From Thermoactinospora rubra (lineage in GTDB: Bacteria > Actinomycetota > Actinomycetes > Streptosporangiales > Streptosporangiaceae): DNA of 47,228 nt. This document shows, piece by piece, positions 38,526-46,788 of the stretch; position 1 is the stretch's first letter, and each line of letters opens with the position of its first letter. Made by a program: the position numbers and the translations under genes. The DNA is taken from the NCBI RefSeq assembly GCF_002093975.1, contig NZ_KZ084324.1:20377-67604 (forward strand), read 5' to 3'. The notes below the pieces were generated by a model. It searched no databases. It saw only the letters and a program-made list of their open reading frames with translations, and had not been told where the DNA came from.

Positions 38526-39023
38526 ATGACCGAGGCCGAGCAGGGCGCGGCCAAGCCCGTGCCCGACGTCGCAGCCCTCGAGCAGGAGGGAGAGATCGCC
38601 GCCGACTACGTCGAGGGCCTGCTCGACATCGCCGACATCGACGGCGACATCGACATGGACGTCGAAGGCGACCGCGCGCTGGTCTCCATCGTGGGTGTCA
38701 AGGGCAACGAGCTCGTCGGACCCGGGGGAGAGGTGCTGGAGGCGCTGCAGGAGCTCACCCGCCTCGCCGTCCACCGCCAGACCGGCGAGCGCTCGCGCCT
38801 CATGCTCGACATCGCCGGGTACCGCGAGCGCCGCCGCGCCGAGCTGAGCAAGCTCGGCACCGACATCGCCGCCCAGGTGAAGAAGAACGGCCAGCCCAAG
38901 TCGCTGCACCCGATGACGCCGTTCGAGCGCAAGATCGTCCACGACGCCGTCGCGGCCGCGGGCCTGCGCAGCGAGTCGGAGGGCGAGGAGCCGAACCGCT
39001 ACGTCGTCGTCCTCCCGGCCTGA
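38526..39023 (+). CDS. jag: Jag/KhpB family KH-R3H RNA-binding protein
   Basis: 165 residues. An acidic N-terminus (EQEGEIAADYVEGLLDIADIDGDIDMDV) is followed by a KH-like domain (GDRALVSIVGVKGNELVGPGGEVLEALQELTRLAV) and an R3H domain (about 95-163: ERRRAELSKLG...HPMTPFERKIVHDAVAAAGLRSESEGEEPNRYVVV). It is a single-stranded nucleic-acid binder that follows yidC in most Gram-positives and affects cell-wall elongation in firmicutes. ATG start. Confidence 0.94.
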   Translation: MTEAEQGAAKPVPDVAALEQEGEIAADYVEGLLDIADIDGDIDMDVEGDRALVSIVGVKGNELVGPGGEVLEALQELTRLAVHRQTGERSRLMLDIAGYRERRRAELSKLGTDIAAQVKKNGQPKSLHPMTPFERKIVHDAVAAAGLRSESEGEEPNRYVVVLPA

Positions 39024-39044
39024 CGCTTCTCCCGCTCACCCTGC

Positions 39045-39086
39045 GAACCGCTGTCCTCTGCACGGAGAGGGCAGCGGTTCCCTTTT
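39045..39086 (+). terminator. intrinsic terminator after jag
   Basis: GAACCGCTGTCCTCT (39045-39059) pairs with AGAGGGCAGCGGTTC (39066-39080), 15 bp with one G-T wobble and a six-base loop, followed by CCTTTTGTGTGTTTT. It lies 22 bases after the jag stop and ends the rpmH-jag transcript. Confidence 0.85.
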
Positions 39087-39723
39087 GTGTGTTTTACTCC
39101 GTTTTGTACGGCAGGCGGGCCGGTCCCGCGTGCACGCGGTACGGCTTGCGGTTCCCTTGCGCGACTCCCTTCGGTTGATGGGTGCGGTACGGCATGCATG
39201 GGCGCTCGCTCGGCGGCGCGCCTGACACCTCGGCGGGCATTTGGTACGGCGGGCATTTGGTGCGGTGGGCATTTGGTGCGGCGGGCATTTGGTGCGGCGG
39301 GCAACCCACACCGGCAGCGGGCGAGTGCATGGGTGGCGTGCGCGGGTTCTGGACCGGGCGCCACGCTGGAATGTCGGCATTCATGGGATGGTCCAGCCAC
39401 CAGAGGGTGCTGCCGAGACGGCGTGGCTGAAGGCGGTGCGGCCGAGACAATGCGGCTGAGAGGGCGCGGCCTGGCCCCGCTGGCATGCCGGGTCGGCGGC
39501 GGACCCCGCGGTCGGCCATTCGGGTGGCGCGCCGCCCGGGACGAGATCAATCAGCAGCGGTCACGCCGCTACTACGGTCGCCGCCACTACGGTCACGCCG
39601 CCACTATGGAAAGCCGAGCCGGCCGTCACCCGGTTATCCACAACGGGGCGCTCCCGAGAAGGCGCACCCTCCGTGACCCCCTAGTCTTGGGACGACGATC
39701 CGCATCAGAAGGGCCGACCATCA
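39087..39723. other. gene-free region between jag terminator and rsmG
   Basis: About 640 bases with open frames but no family match, codon pattern or ribosome-binding sites. It holds repeated GGTACGGC words, a 16-bp tandem repeat (39232-39303) and a perfect DnaA box TTATCCACA (39634-39642), 82 bases before rsmG. The rsmG promoter must be here; TAGTCTT at 39681 is a possible -10. Confidence 0.6.
39232..39303. repeat. 16-bp tandem repeat, 4.5 copies
   Basis: Units begin at 39232, 39248, 39264 and 39280, with a partial unit at 39296. The unit is GGCGGGCATTTGGTGC, with one-base variants (GGTACG in the first, GGTGGG in the third). There are no spacers, so it is not CRISPR. Confidence 0.93.
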
Positions 39724-40401
39724 GTGAGCGACGAACTGCCCGCGCCGCCGGCGATCGCGAGAGAGGTCTTCACCGGCGAGGCCTGGGAGCGAGCCGAGGC
39801 GTACGCGCAGCTGCTCGCCGGTCCTGGCGTGGTCCGCGGCCTCCTGGGACCGCGGGAGGTGTCCCGGATCTGGGATCGGCACCTGCTCAACTGCGCCGTC
39901 GTGGGGGAGGTCATCCCCGACAAGGCGCATGTGGTGGACATCGGCTCGGGTGCGGGACTGCCGGGGCTGGTCCTGGCGATCGTACGGCCCGACATCACCG
40001 TCACGCTGCTCGAGCCGCTGCTGCGCCGTACCGTCTTCCTCGAAGAGTGTGTCGCGGCGCTGGGCCTGTCGAACGTCGAGGTGCTCCGCGGCCGGGCCGA
40101 GGAGATCGCCGGGAAGCGTGACTTCGACGTCGCCACCGCGCGGGCGGTGGCTCCCCTTGGGCGGCTGCTGAGGTGGTCGATGCCCCTTCTTCACGAAGGC
40201 GGGGAGCTCGTCGCCATGAAGGGGGAGCGGGCGGCGGAGGAGCTCGCCGAGGCTGAGGCCGATTTGAAGGCCACCGGTGCCGGATCGGCCGAGCTGGTCT
40301 CGGTTGGGCACGGTAAGGTCGAGCCGCCCGCCACGTTGGTGCGGGTGGTGGCGGGCCGTCGGCCGGAGCGTGGCGGCGGCCGACGCCGGCGAAGGAGGTG
40401 A
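39724..40401 (+). CDS. rsmG: 16S rRNA (guanine-527-N7)-methyltransferase RsmG
   Basis: 225-residue SAM methyltransferase (GidB) that makes m7G527 in 16S rRNA. It has LLGPREVSRIWDRHLLNCAVV, SAM motif VVDIGSGAGLPGLVLAIVRPD, VTLLEPLLRRTVFLEE and the ATARAVAPLGRLLRWSMPLL core. The Arg-rich C-terminus ends in rare AGG codons that create the parA ribosome-binding site over the stop codon. GTG start. Loss of this enzyme gives low-level streptomycin resistance in other bacteria. Confidence 0.95.
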   Translation: MSDELPAPPAIAREVFTGEAWERAEAYAQLLAGPGVVRGLLGPREVSRIWDRHLLNCAVVGEVIPDKAHVVDIGSGAGLPGLVLAIVRPDITVTLLEPLLRRTVFLEECVAALGLSNVEVLRGRAEEIAGKRDFDVATARAVAPLGRLLRWSMPLLHEGGELVAMKGERAAEELAEAEADLKATGAGSAELVSVGHGKVEPPATLVRVVAGRRPERGGGRRRRRR

Positions 40402-40406
40402 CGGTT

Positions 40407-41471
40407 GTGCCGGAGGCGTCCCGAGGCCTCGGCTGGCCGGACCGTCCCGCGCCCCCAAGCCGGACCGGTCTAGGTTGGCCGGAATTGGGCGTGTCGCGGA
40501 ACGGATTTCCCGGCACGACCCCGCCTCCTGTTGAAAGGATGGCAATCGTGACCCAGTCCCCCCTTAATCCCGGTGATTCGCCGTTGGTACGAGAGGCGCT
40601 CAGCTCAGTGGTTTCACGTGAAACATCCGCGACGCAGACGGCACCGTTGGCAGGGAGCACGCCTTCCGGCAGCGACGAGATGTGGCCACGTCCGCCCAAA
40701 CGCCGGGTGATCGCGGTGGCGAACCAGAAGGGTGGAGTGGGAAAGACCACCACATCGGTGAACCTTGCCGCTGCTCTGTCCATGCATGGCGAGCGGGTTT
40801 TGGTGATCGACCTCGATCCTCAGGGCAACGCCTCCACCGCCTTGGCCACGGAGCACCGCGGGGACATCCCGGACGTCTACCAGGTCCTCATTGACGACTT
40901 GCCGCTTGCCGAGATCGTCCGCGAGGTGCCGGACATGCCGGGGTTGTACTGCGCCCCGGCGACGCTCAACCTGGCCGGCGCCGAGATCGAGCTGGTCTCG
41001 ATGGTGGCGCGAGAGGCCCGCCTGCGCCGTGCGCTCTCGGCCTTCGACGCGGAGTTCGACTACATCTTCATCGACTGCCCGCCGTCGCTGGGGCTGCTGA
41101 CCGTCAACTCGCTGGTCGCCGCCGAAGAGGTGCTCATCCCCATCCAGTGCGAGTACTACGCGCTGGAGGGTCTGACGCAGCTGCTGCACAACATCGACCT
41201 CATCAAGGCGCACCTCAACTCGTCGTTGCGGGTGTCGACGATCCTGCTGACGATGTACGACGGGCGTACTCGGCTGGCGTCGCAGGTGGCCGAGGAGGTG
41301 CGGACTCACTTCGGGAACACGGTGCTGGACACTGTCATCCCGCGGAGCGTGCGCGTGTCCGAGGCGCCGAGCTATGGACAGTCGGTGATGACGTACGATC
41401 CGGGTTCGAGCGGGGCGACGGCGTACATGGAGGCCGCACGCGAGATCGCCTACCGGGGCGCAGCCGTCTGA
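40407..41471 (+). CDS. parA: chromosome partitioning ATPase ParA (Soj)
   Basis: Walker-type partition ATPase: KRRVIAVANQKGGVGKTTTSVNLAAAL (deviant Walker A), VLVIDLDPQGNAST, YIFIDCPPSLGLLTVNSL and IPRSVRVSEAPSYGQSVMTYDPGSSGA. It moves ParB-parS complexes. The GTG at 40407 gives 354 residues and follows a near-perfect AAGGAGGTGA with 8-base spacing. GTG at 40548 (AAAGGA eight bases upstream) gives 307 residues and is a real alternative, because the 40407-40547 codons look weakly coding. A parS site is embedded in the codons for VSRET. Confidence 0.93.
   Translation: MPEASRGLGWPDRPAPPSRTGLGWPELGVSRNGFPGTTPPPVERMAIVTQSPLNPGDSPLVREALSSVVSRETSATQTAPLAGSTPSGSDEMWPRPPKRRVIAVANQKGGVGKTTTSVNLAAALSMHGERVLVIDLDPQGNASTALATEHRGDIPDVYQVLIDDLPLAEIVREVPDMPGLYCAPATLNLAGAEIELVSMVAREARLRRALSAFDAEFDYIFIDCPPSLGLLTVNSLVAAEEVLIPIQCEYYALEGLTQLLHNIDLIKAHLNSSLRVSTILLTMYDGRTRLASQVAEEVRTHFGNTVLDTVIPRSVRVSEAPSYGQSVMTYDPGSSGATAYMEAAREIAYRGAAV
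40611..40624. promoter_or_regulatory. parS: parS site within parA
   Basis: GTTTCACGTGAAAC, the full 14-bp ParB-binding core, encoded in the parA frame as part of VVSRETS. The outer 16-bp palindrome is broken on the left (G instead of T). Confidence 0.93.
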
Positions 41472-42104
41472 CGTTTCGGCACTCGCCGTACCTTGTCAGG
41501 GTGTCGGCGCTGCGGGGTGTGTCGGCCATGGGGTGTGTCGGTGCCGCGAGATTGCCGGCTGATGGAGGTGCGCTGCCGTGGGCTTGGGCGCACTGACGTG
41601 GATGTTTGTCGTGGGCGCCTGTCGTGGTGTGCCCTGGCTGGGTCCGCCTGTGGTAGCTCGGGTGGCGGGCACGGGTTCGTCGCCGGTTGACGAGAGCGCG
41701 GGCGCCTGAGGGCGCCGGCGGCATTGCCTCGTGTGGAGGCGCTTGGGTCGGCTCGTTCTTCGCGGGATTCCGCAGCACGCTCAGGCTGTAGCAAGCCCGC
41801 TCCAGCAGCCCTGTCGTGCCGTGCTCACATCCCTGTAACCTCCTCCAACGCTTTCGACTGCGCACAACCTCTGGTCATCCGATCACACGCTTTCACCGCA
41901 GCTCACTGGTGTGCAGGTTCGCTGGCTCGAACTCACCAGCTCGCTGGGCGTGCTGATGTGTCGGCTCTTGAGCGCGTGGCCCCTGCACGTATGTCGGCGC
42001 ACTGACGCCACACTCGTACTGTGGTGTGCTGGCCCGCTGTCTGTCGTGGCCACTGTCAGCCCGGCACCTCGACGCGCTGGCCGCTGCGCGCATCACCATT
42101 CCAC

Positions 42105-42136
42105 GCACATCGAGACCTCGGCACATCGAGACCTCG
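42105..42136. repeat. 16-bp exact tandem duplication in the parA-parB spacer
   Basis: GCACATCGAGACCTCG occurs at 42105-42120 and 42121-42136, followed by a partial GCAC. Confidence 0.9.
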
Positions 42137-42530
42137 GCACGCCGACACTGAGGACGACGCCACCCGGGACGGCGACACCCTGGCACGGCATGTGATCGCA
42201 TGGCCGCTGTAGCCGACGGGTGCCACGCCCGACCCAGTGGCGTCGCCGTCTCCATGAGGGGCGCTTCGCCTACGACGGCCATCCACACCTTCCTTCTCCC
42301 GCCCCTTCTCTCACGGTCGCAGCACGTGGCACTCGCCCATGAAAAGACCAGTGCTGGGGGAGAGGTGGCGAGTGCATGGGAAGCCGCAGGTGGACGCAGT
42401 AAGCCATAGGGCGAGGTGGAAAGTCGCGGGAGATCGCGGGGAGTCGGGGCCACTGTGTCAGCACAGCAGACACAACGCCAGGGATGATCCATGACAGCCT
42501 CCGGTAGGCCGTGGGGTCATAACCAGGCCT

Positions 42531-42546
42531 TGTTTCACGTGAAACA
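42531..42546. promoter_or_regulatory. parS: parS site upstream of parB
   Basis: TGTTTCACGTGAAACA, a perfect 16-bp palindrome, 220 bases before the parB start. Confidence 0.95.
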
Positions 42547-42766
42547 GCCGAAGACGGGAGCTGAGCGGGGATCACGGCGTGTCCAACCTCGCACAGAAGC
42601 GCTCAGCACGGCACAGTCGGCGAAATCAGGAGAACCGTGTGTGGCTAGCGGGCACTCCGTTGCGTGCGCGACGGTAACCTCTCCTGGTGTGGTCAGGCCA
42701 AGCGAGGCGGATCACGCGGAAAGACACCACTCCCTAACCGGAGTCGGCCGGGTGATGAGGAGACGC

Positions 42767-43729
42767 ATGAGTCAGCAACGGCGGGGGTTGGGCAAGGGAC
42801 TCGGGGCGCTCATCCCGACCGGGCCGGTCGTCGACGGCGCCGGAGCGTTGGCCGCATCGGGCGAAACCGCCGGGGCGCTGGGGCCGAAGCCGATCGCGGG
42901 GGCGTACTTCAAGGAGATCCCCCTCACAGCCATCAGCCCGAACCCACGCCAGCCCCGCGAGGTGTTCGACGAGGAACGTCTCCAGGAGCTCGCCGCCTCC
43001 ATCCGCGAGGTCGGCCTCCTGCAGCCGGTCGTCGTCCGGTCGGTGGGCGGCGGACAGTACGAGCTCATCATGGGGGAGCGCCGCTGGCGCGCGAGCAAGC
43101 TCGCGGGACTGGAGCAGATCCCCGCCATCGTCAGGAACACGCAGGACACCGACCTGCTGCGCGACGCGCTCATCGAGAACCTGCAGCGCGAGCAGCTCAA
43201 CCCGCTCGAAGAGGCGGCGGCCTACCAGCAGTTGCTCGACGACTTCAATGCGACCCACGAGCAGCTCGCCCAGAAGGTGGGCCGTTCCCGCTCCCACATC
43301 ACCAACACGCTGCGCCTGCTCAACCTCCCGCCGGAGGTCCAGCTCCGCCTGGCCGCGGGGACGATCAGCGCGGGCCACGCCCGTGCGCTCCTGGGCCTCG
43401 ATGATCCGGAGCAGCAGGTACTGCTGGCCAAGCGAATCGTCGCCGAACTGCTGTCGGTGCGGGCCGTGGAGGAGATCGTCGCCATGGGCAGTTCCAAGGC
43501 GGCCAAGAAGTCCTCCACACGGAAGCGCGCGAACAACCGGCCCACAGCTCCTGGCCTCGCCAGCCTGGCCGACCGCCTCTCGGACTACTTCGAGACCAAG
43601 GTGAAGGTCGACCTGGGGACTCGTAAGGGCCGCATCGTCGTGGAGTTCGCGACTATCGACGACCTGGAGCGCATCATCGGGACGATGGCTCCCGACGCGG
43701 TGCGGGCGATGCGCGAGTCCGAGCTGTAG
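42767..43729 (+). CDS. parB: chromosome partitioning protein ParB (Spo0J)
   Basis: 320-residue CTPase and parS-binding clamp. The N-terminal ParA-stimulating segment is SQQRRGLGKGLGALIP. The CTP-binding/ParB domain reads LTAISPNPRQPREVFDEE, QPVVVRSVGGGQYELIMGERRWRASKLAG and ENLQREQLNPLEEAAAY; the HTH is EQLAQKVGRSRSHITNTLRLLNLP; the dimerisation domain is C-terminal. I start at the ATG five bases after GAGGAG; the upstream extension runs over a parS site and has no ParB-like sequence. Confidence 0.95.
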   Translation: MSQQRRGLGKGLGALIPTGPVVDGAGALAASGETAGALGPKPIAGAYFKEIPLTAISPNPRQPREVFDEERLQELAASIREVGLLQPVVVRSVGGGQYELIMGERRWRASKLAGLEQIPAIVRNTQDTDLLRDALIENLQREQLNPLEEAAAYQQLLDDFNATHEQLAQKVGRSRSHITNTLRLLNLPPEVQLRLAAGTISAGHARALLGLDDPEQQVLLAKRIVAELLSVRAVEEIVAMGSSKAAKKSSTRKRANNRPTAPGLASLADRLSDYFETKVKVDLGTRKGRIVVEFATIDDLERIIGTMAPDAVRAMRESEL

Positions 43730-44545
43730 CGGGCAAGTCGGGTCGGCGCACTGTTTCACGTGAAACGCCGTGCAGTCCGCGTCCACGATCACAGCTTCTC
43801 GTTCCCGTTGTTCCGTCCGTGAGCTCCGTGTGTTCGCGACGCGGCCATAGGCGCCCGGGACGGGAGGCAAGGTTCTCGTTTGGCGTGGGCTCACGCTTCT
43901 GATGGGGCACCGGCTGGCGTGTCCCCTCTCGTCTTCGTTTGTCTTCGCGAGCCGTACTCCGGCTTGGGCCGCGGCGGCCGAGCCGGGCAGTGCCGTTCGC
44001 CAGTGACAGCTGATGTGCCTGCCCAGCCATCTGGCGCTGCTTCATGTTTCACGTGAAACACTCCGCTCTCGGCACGCCACCCGGACAGACCCTGGCCTCG
44101 GTCAATGCGGTACGGCAACGCGGGCTTCTCGTGCGTTTCCAGCCCACCCCGGCCGGACAGCACACCTCGGCCAGACAGCACACCTAGGCCGGAATCGCAT
44201 CACTGATGCGGGACCGCCGAGCCGTACCGCACGCCACATGCATCCGCGTTGCAAGCGTCACATCGGCACACTCGGCAGGAGTCATGTCCGCGTCCACCCT
44301 TCCATGCGGCTCCCCACGCAGGCCGCACTCCATCAGGAGAAGCATGGCACCAAGCCAAGACAGGCTTGCGTCCTCTGACTCGCTCGAGACGGCACGGCGG
44401 TGATGCGCGGAACCTTCCCTCGAAGGCCTCATGGAAGGCTCGTGAGGAATCTTCCCGCCGAGGTAGGGCGGCCCAGCGGTACGAACGCAGCCTCGCCACT
44501 CGCCATCAGCCCCGTCTTCGCTGTTTCACGTGAAACAGAGCCCGT
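43730..44545. other. parS: gene-free region carrying three parS sites
   Basis: Contains perfect parS cores at 43753-43766, 44046-44059 and 44523-44536; the last two are full 16-bp TGTTTCACGTGAAACA. An 18-bp tandem duplication with two mismatches lies at 44151-44186. No credible gene on either strand. The last parS lies ten bases beyond the aldolase stop codon. Confidence 0.9.
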
Positions 44546-45592
44546 TCATGACCCCACGGCCTTCCGGATGTCGTCGAGGAACTCGTCCACATGCTCCTCG
44601 GTCGTGTCGAAAGCCGTCATCCACCGGACCAGTCCGGCCTTCTCGTCCCAGTAGTGGAAGCGGTAACGCTTCAGGAGCTCGGTCGCCGCGTCGGTGGGGA
44701 CTCGGGCGAAGACGGCGTTCGACTCCACCGGGTACTCGATCGTGATGCCGGGGAGGCCGGTCAGGCCGTCGGCGAGGCGGCGCGCCATGGCGTTCGCGTG
44801 GCGTGCGTTCTCCCGCCAGAGCCCGTCCATGAGCAACGTGGAGAGCTGTGCGGAGATGAAGCGCATCTTGGAGGCCAGCTGGAGTGACTGGCGGCGGAGG
44901 AAGGGCACGCCTGCCGTCAGCGACGGCGTGAGAACGACGACGGCCTCGGCTGCGAGGGCGCCGTTCTTCGTTCCTCCGAAGCTGAACACGTCCACGCCGG
45001 CGTCAGTGGTGATGTCTCGCAACTCGCAATCGAGGAACGCTGCCGCGTTGGCCAGGCGAGCACCGTCGACGTGGAGGAAGAGTCCTTCCTCGTGCGCTGT
45101 CCGGGCCAAGACGGAGATCTCGTCAGGCGTGTAGACCGTTCCGAGCTCCGTCACCTGGGAGATGGACACCACCCGCGGCTGGACCTCGTGCGGATTGCCG
45201 ATGCCGCCGAGACGGCTGGTGATGTCGTCCGGCCGGAGTTTGCCGTCGGGCGTCGGCACGGTGATGAGCTTCACGCCGAGAAGGCGCTCGGCCGCTCCGG
45301 CTTCATGCGTGGCGATGTGCGCGGAGGAGGGGCAGATGACGGCGTCGTACCGGCCGAGCATCAAGGCCAGGCCGACCATGTTGGCGCCCGCGCCGTTGAA
45401 GACCGCGAACCCCTCGGCCGAGGGGCCGAACTCCGCTCTTATGCGGTCTTCGAAGACGGCGGTCCAGTCGTCTCCGCCATAAGCCGGAGCATCGCCGGTG
45501 TTGGCGGCTGCGATGGCTTCAAGGATGGCGGGGTGGACGCCCGCGTGGTTGTCGCTGGCAAAGCTCTTGGGAAACGTCGAATTGATCAGCAC
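44546..45592 (-). CDS. low-specificity L-threonine aldolase
   Basis: 348-residue fold-type I PLP enzyme of the beta-eliminating lyase/threonine aldolase family, cleaving threonine or allo-threonine to glycine and acetaldehyde. It has FASDNHAGVHPAILEAIAAAN, VFNGAGANMVGLALM, HIATHEAGA, LHVDGARLANAA and the PLP-lysine motif FSFGGTKNGALAAEAVV. GTG start. A TAGCCT -10-like element six bases upstream suggests a leaderless message. Monocistronic; it ends against a parS site. Confidence 0.9.
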   Translation of the reverse strand: MLINSTFPKSFASDNHAGVHPAILEAIAAANTGDAPAYGGDDWTAVFEDRIRAEFGPSAEGFAVFNGAGANMVGLALMLGRYDAVICPSSAHIATHEAGAAERLLGVKLITVPTPDGKLRPDDITSRLGGIGNPHEVQPRVVSISQVTELGTVYTPDEISVLARTAHEEGLFLHVDGARLANAAAFLDCELRDITTDAGVDVFSFGGTKNGALAAEAVVVLTPSLTAGVPFLRRQSLQLASKMRFISAQLSTLLMDGLWRENARHANAMARRLADGLTGLPGITIEYPVESNAVFARVPTDAATELLKRYRFHYWDEKAGLVRWMTAFDTTEEHVDEFLDDIRKAVGS

Positions 45593-45828
45593 ACGGTCAG
45601 GCTACGCCTGCGGGTTCTGTGGGACTTCCTTCGGCGCCGTGACGGACGGAAGCCAGTGGGCGTCGGCGAAGTTGTCGATCCAGCGATGAAGGGGTCTTTG
45701 CGAGAGGTCTTTGAGTGTTCGCGCTCGTGTGGAAGGCGCTCCCTCGGCATCGCTTGACAGGCACGGTGTGAAGGCGGCGATGTGAAGCCGGGAGGGGGAG
45801 CGGTAGGCAGGCGAAGCGGGGAGGGGCG

Positions 45829-46788
45829 CTACGTCTGAGGCTTGCGGCGGGCGGCGATCATCAGAAGGTCACGGCACAGCGTTCCCAGGTCCTCGCCCGC
45901 GGCCTCCACGGCCATCGGCAGCAGCGACGTCTCCGTCATGCCCGGAGCCACGTTGACCTCGAGGAAGTGCGGCTGGCCTGACGAGTCGACGATGAGGTCC
46001 GTGCGCGAGAGGTCGCGCAGGCCCAGGGCGGTGTGCGCGGTGACCGCCATCGCGGCGCACGCCTCCGCCGCCTCCGCCGACAGGCGCGCCGGAGCGAAGA
46101 ACTCCGTGTGGCCCGCCGTGTAGCGGGCCGCGTAGTCGTAGACGCCCTCGTCCGGCACGATCTCGACGGGCGGCAGCGCGACCGGCCCGTCGCCGCGGTC
46201 CACGACGGACACGGCCACCTCGACACCCTCGACATACCGTTCGATCAGCGCCGTGTCGCCGTACGCGAAGCAGCCGACCATCGCCGCCGGCAGGTCCTCC
46301 GCCGTCCGCACGGCCGAGGCTCCGAGCGCCGACCCGCCCCGAGCCGGCTTGACGAAGAGGGGAAGCCCCAGGTTCTCCACGATGCGCGCGAGGACAGCGG
46401 ACGCGCCGAGGTCGTGGAAGGTCTCCTTGGGGAGCGTCACCGAGTCGGGCGTGCGCAGCCCCACCGAGCGGACGACGGCCTTGGCGGTGGGCTTGTCGAA
46501 GGCCACGCGGCAGGCGTCCGGTCCCGCGCCGACGTAGGGGACGTTGAGCAGCTCCAGGATGGACCGGATCGCGCCGTCCTCGCCGGCGCCGCCATGCAGG
46601 GTGACGAAGACGGCGTCCGGCGGGTCGGCGAGCACCGTGGGCACGAGCGAGGCGTCGGTGTCGCGGGTCTCCACGTCGATCCCCGCCGCCCGCAGCACCT
46701 CGCTCACCCGCCGTCCCGAGCGCAGCGACACCTCACGCTCGTACGACAGCCCTCCGGCCAGCACGAGCACATGGCCAAGATCGCTCAT
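45829..46788 (-). CDS. ddl: D-alanine-D-alanine ligase
   Basis: 319-residue ATP-grasp ligase that makes D-Ala-D-Ala for peptidoglycan precursors. It has VLVLAGGLSYEREVSLRSGRRV at the N-terminus, DAVFVTLHGGAGEDGAIRSILELLNVPYVG, PLFVKPARGGSALGASAV and the metal-binding end HFLEVNVAPGMTETSLLPMAVE. The ATG follows GGAGGG; an upstream in-frame ATG lacks a site. It could be a second Ddl or a ligase with altered specificity, which sequence reading alone cannot settle. Nothing recognisable fills 45593-45828. Confidence 0.88.
   Translation of the reverse strand: MSDLGHVLVLAGGLSYEREVSLRSGRRVSEVLRAAGIDVETRDTDASLVPTVLADPPDAVFVTLHGGAGEDGAIRSILELLNVPYVGAGPDACRVAFDKPTAKAVVRSVGLRTPDSVTLPKETFHDLGASAVLARIVENLGLPLFVKPARGGSALGASAVRTAEDLPAAMVGCFAYGDTALIERYVEGVEVAVSVVDRGDGPVALPPVEIVPDEGVYDYAARYTAGHTEFFAPARLSAEAAEACAAMAVTAHTALGLRDLSRTDLIVDSSGQPHFLEVNVAPGMTETSLLPMAVEAAGEDLGTLCRDLLMIAARRKPQT

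Larger units (their letters stand above)
41472..42766. other. gene-free 1.3-kb spacer between parA and parB
   Basis: No open frame here has a recognisable family, consistent codon bias or credible ribosome-binding site. The sequence has many GTGTCGG/GGCACGC words, a doubled GGGGTGTGTCGG (41513-41540), a 16-bp tandem duplication (42105-42136) and a parS at 42531-42546. The G+C content appears lower than in flanking genes. The parB promoter must lie in its right part. Confidence 0.7.

Noticed and set aside
39232..39303. Possible CRISPR array
   Set aside because: Units are contiguous with no unique spacers and there are no cas genes; simple tandem repeat.
39087..40121. 344-codon plus-strand frame upstream of and across rsmG
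   Set aside because: Its second half is an out-of-frame shadow of rsmG and its first half reads through the terminator and tandem repeat.
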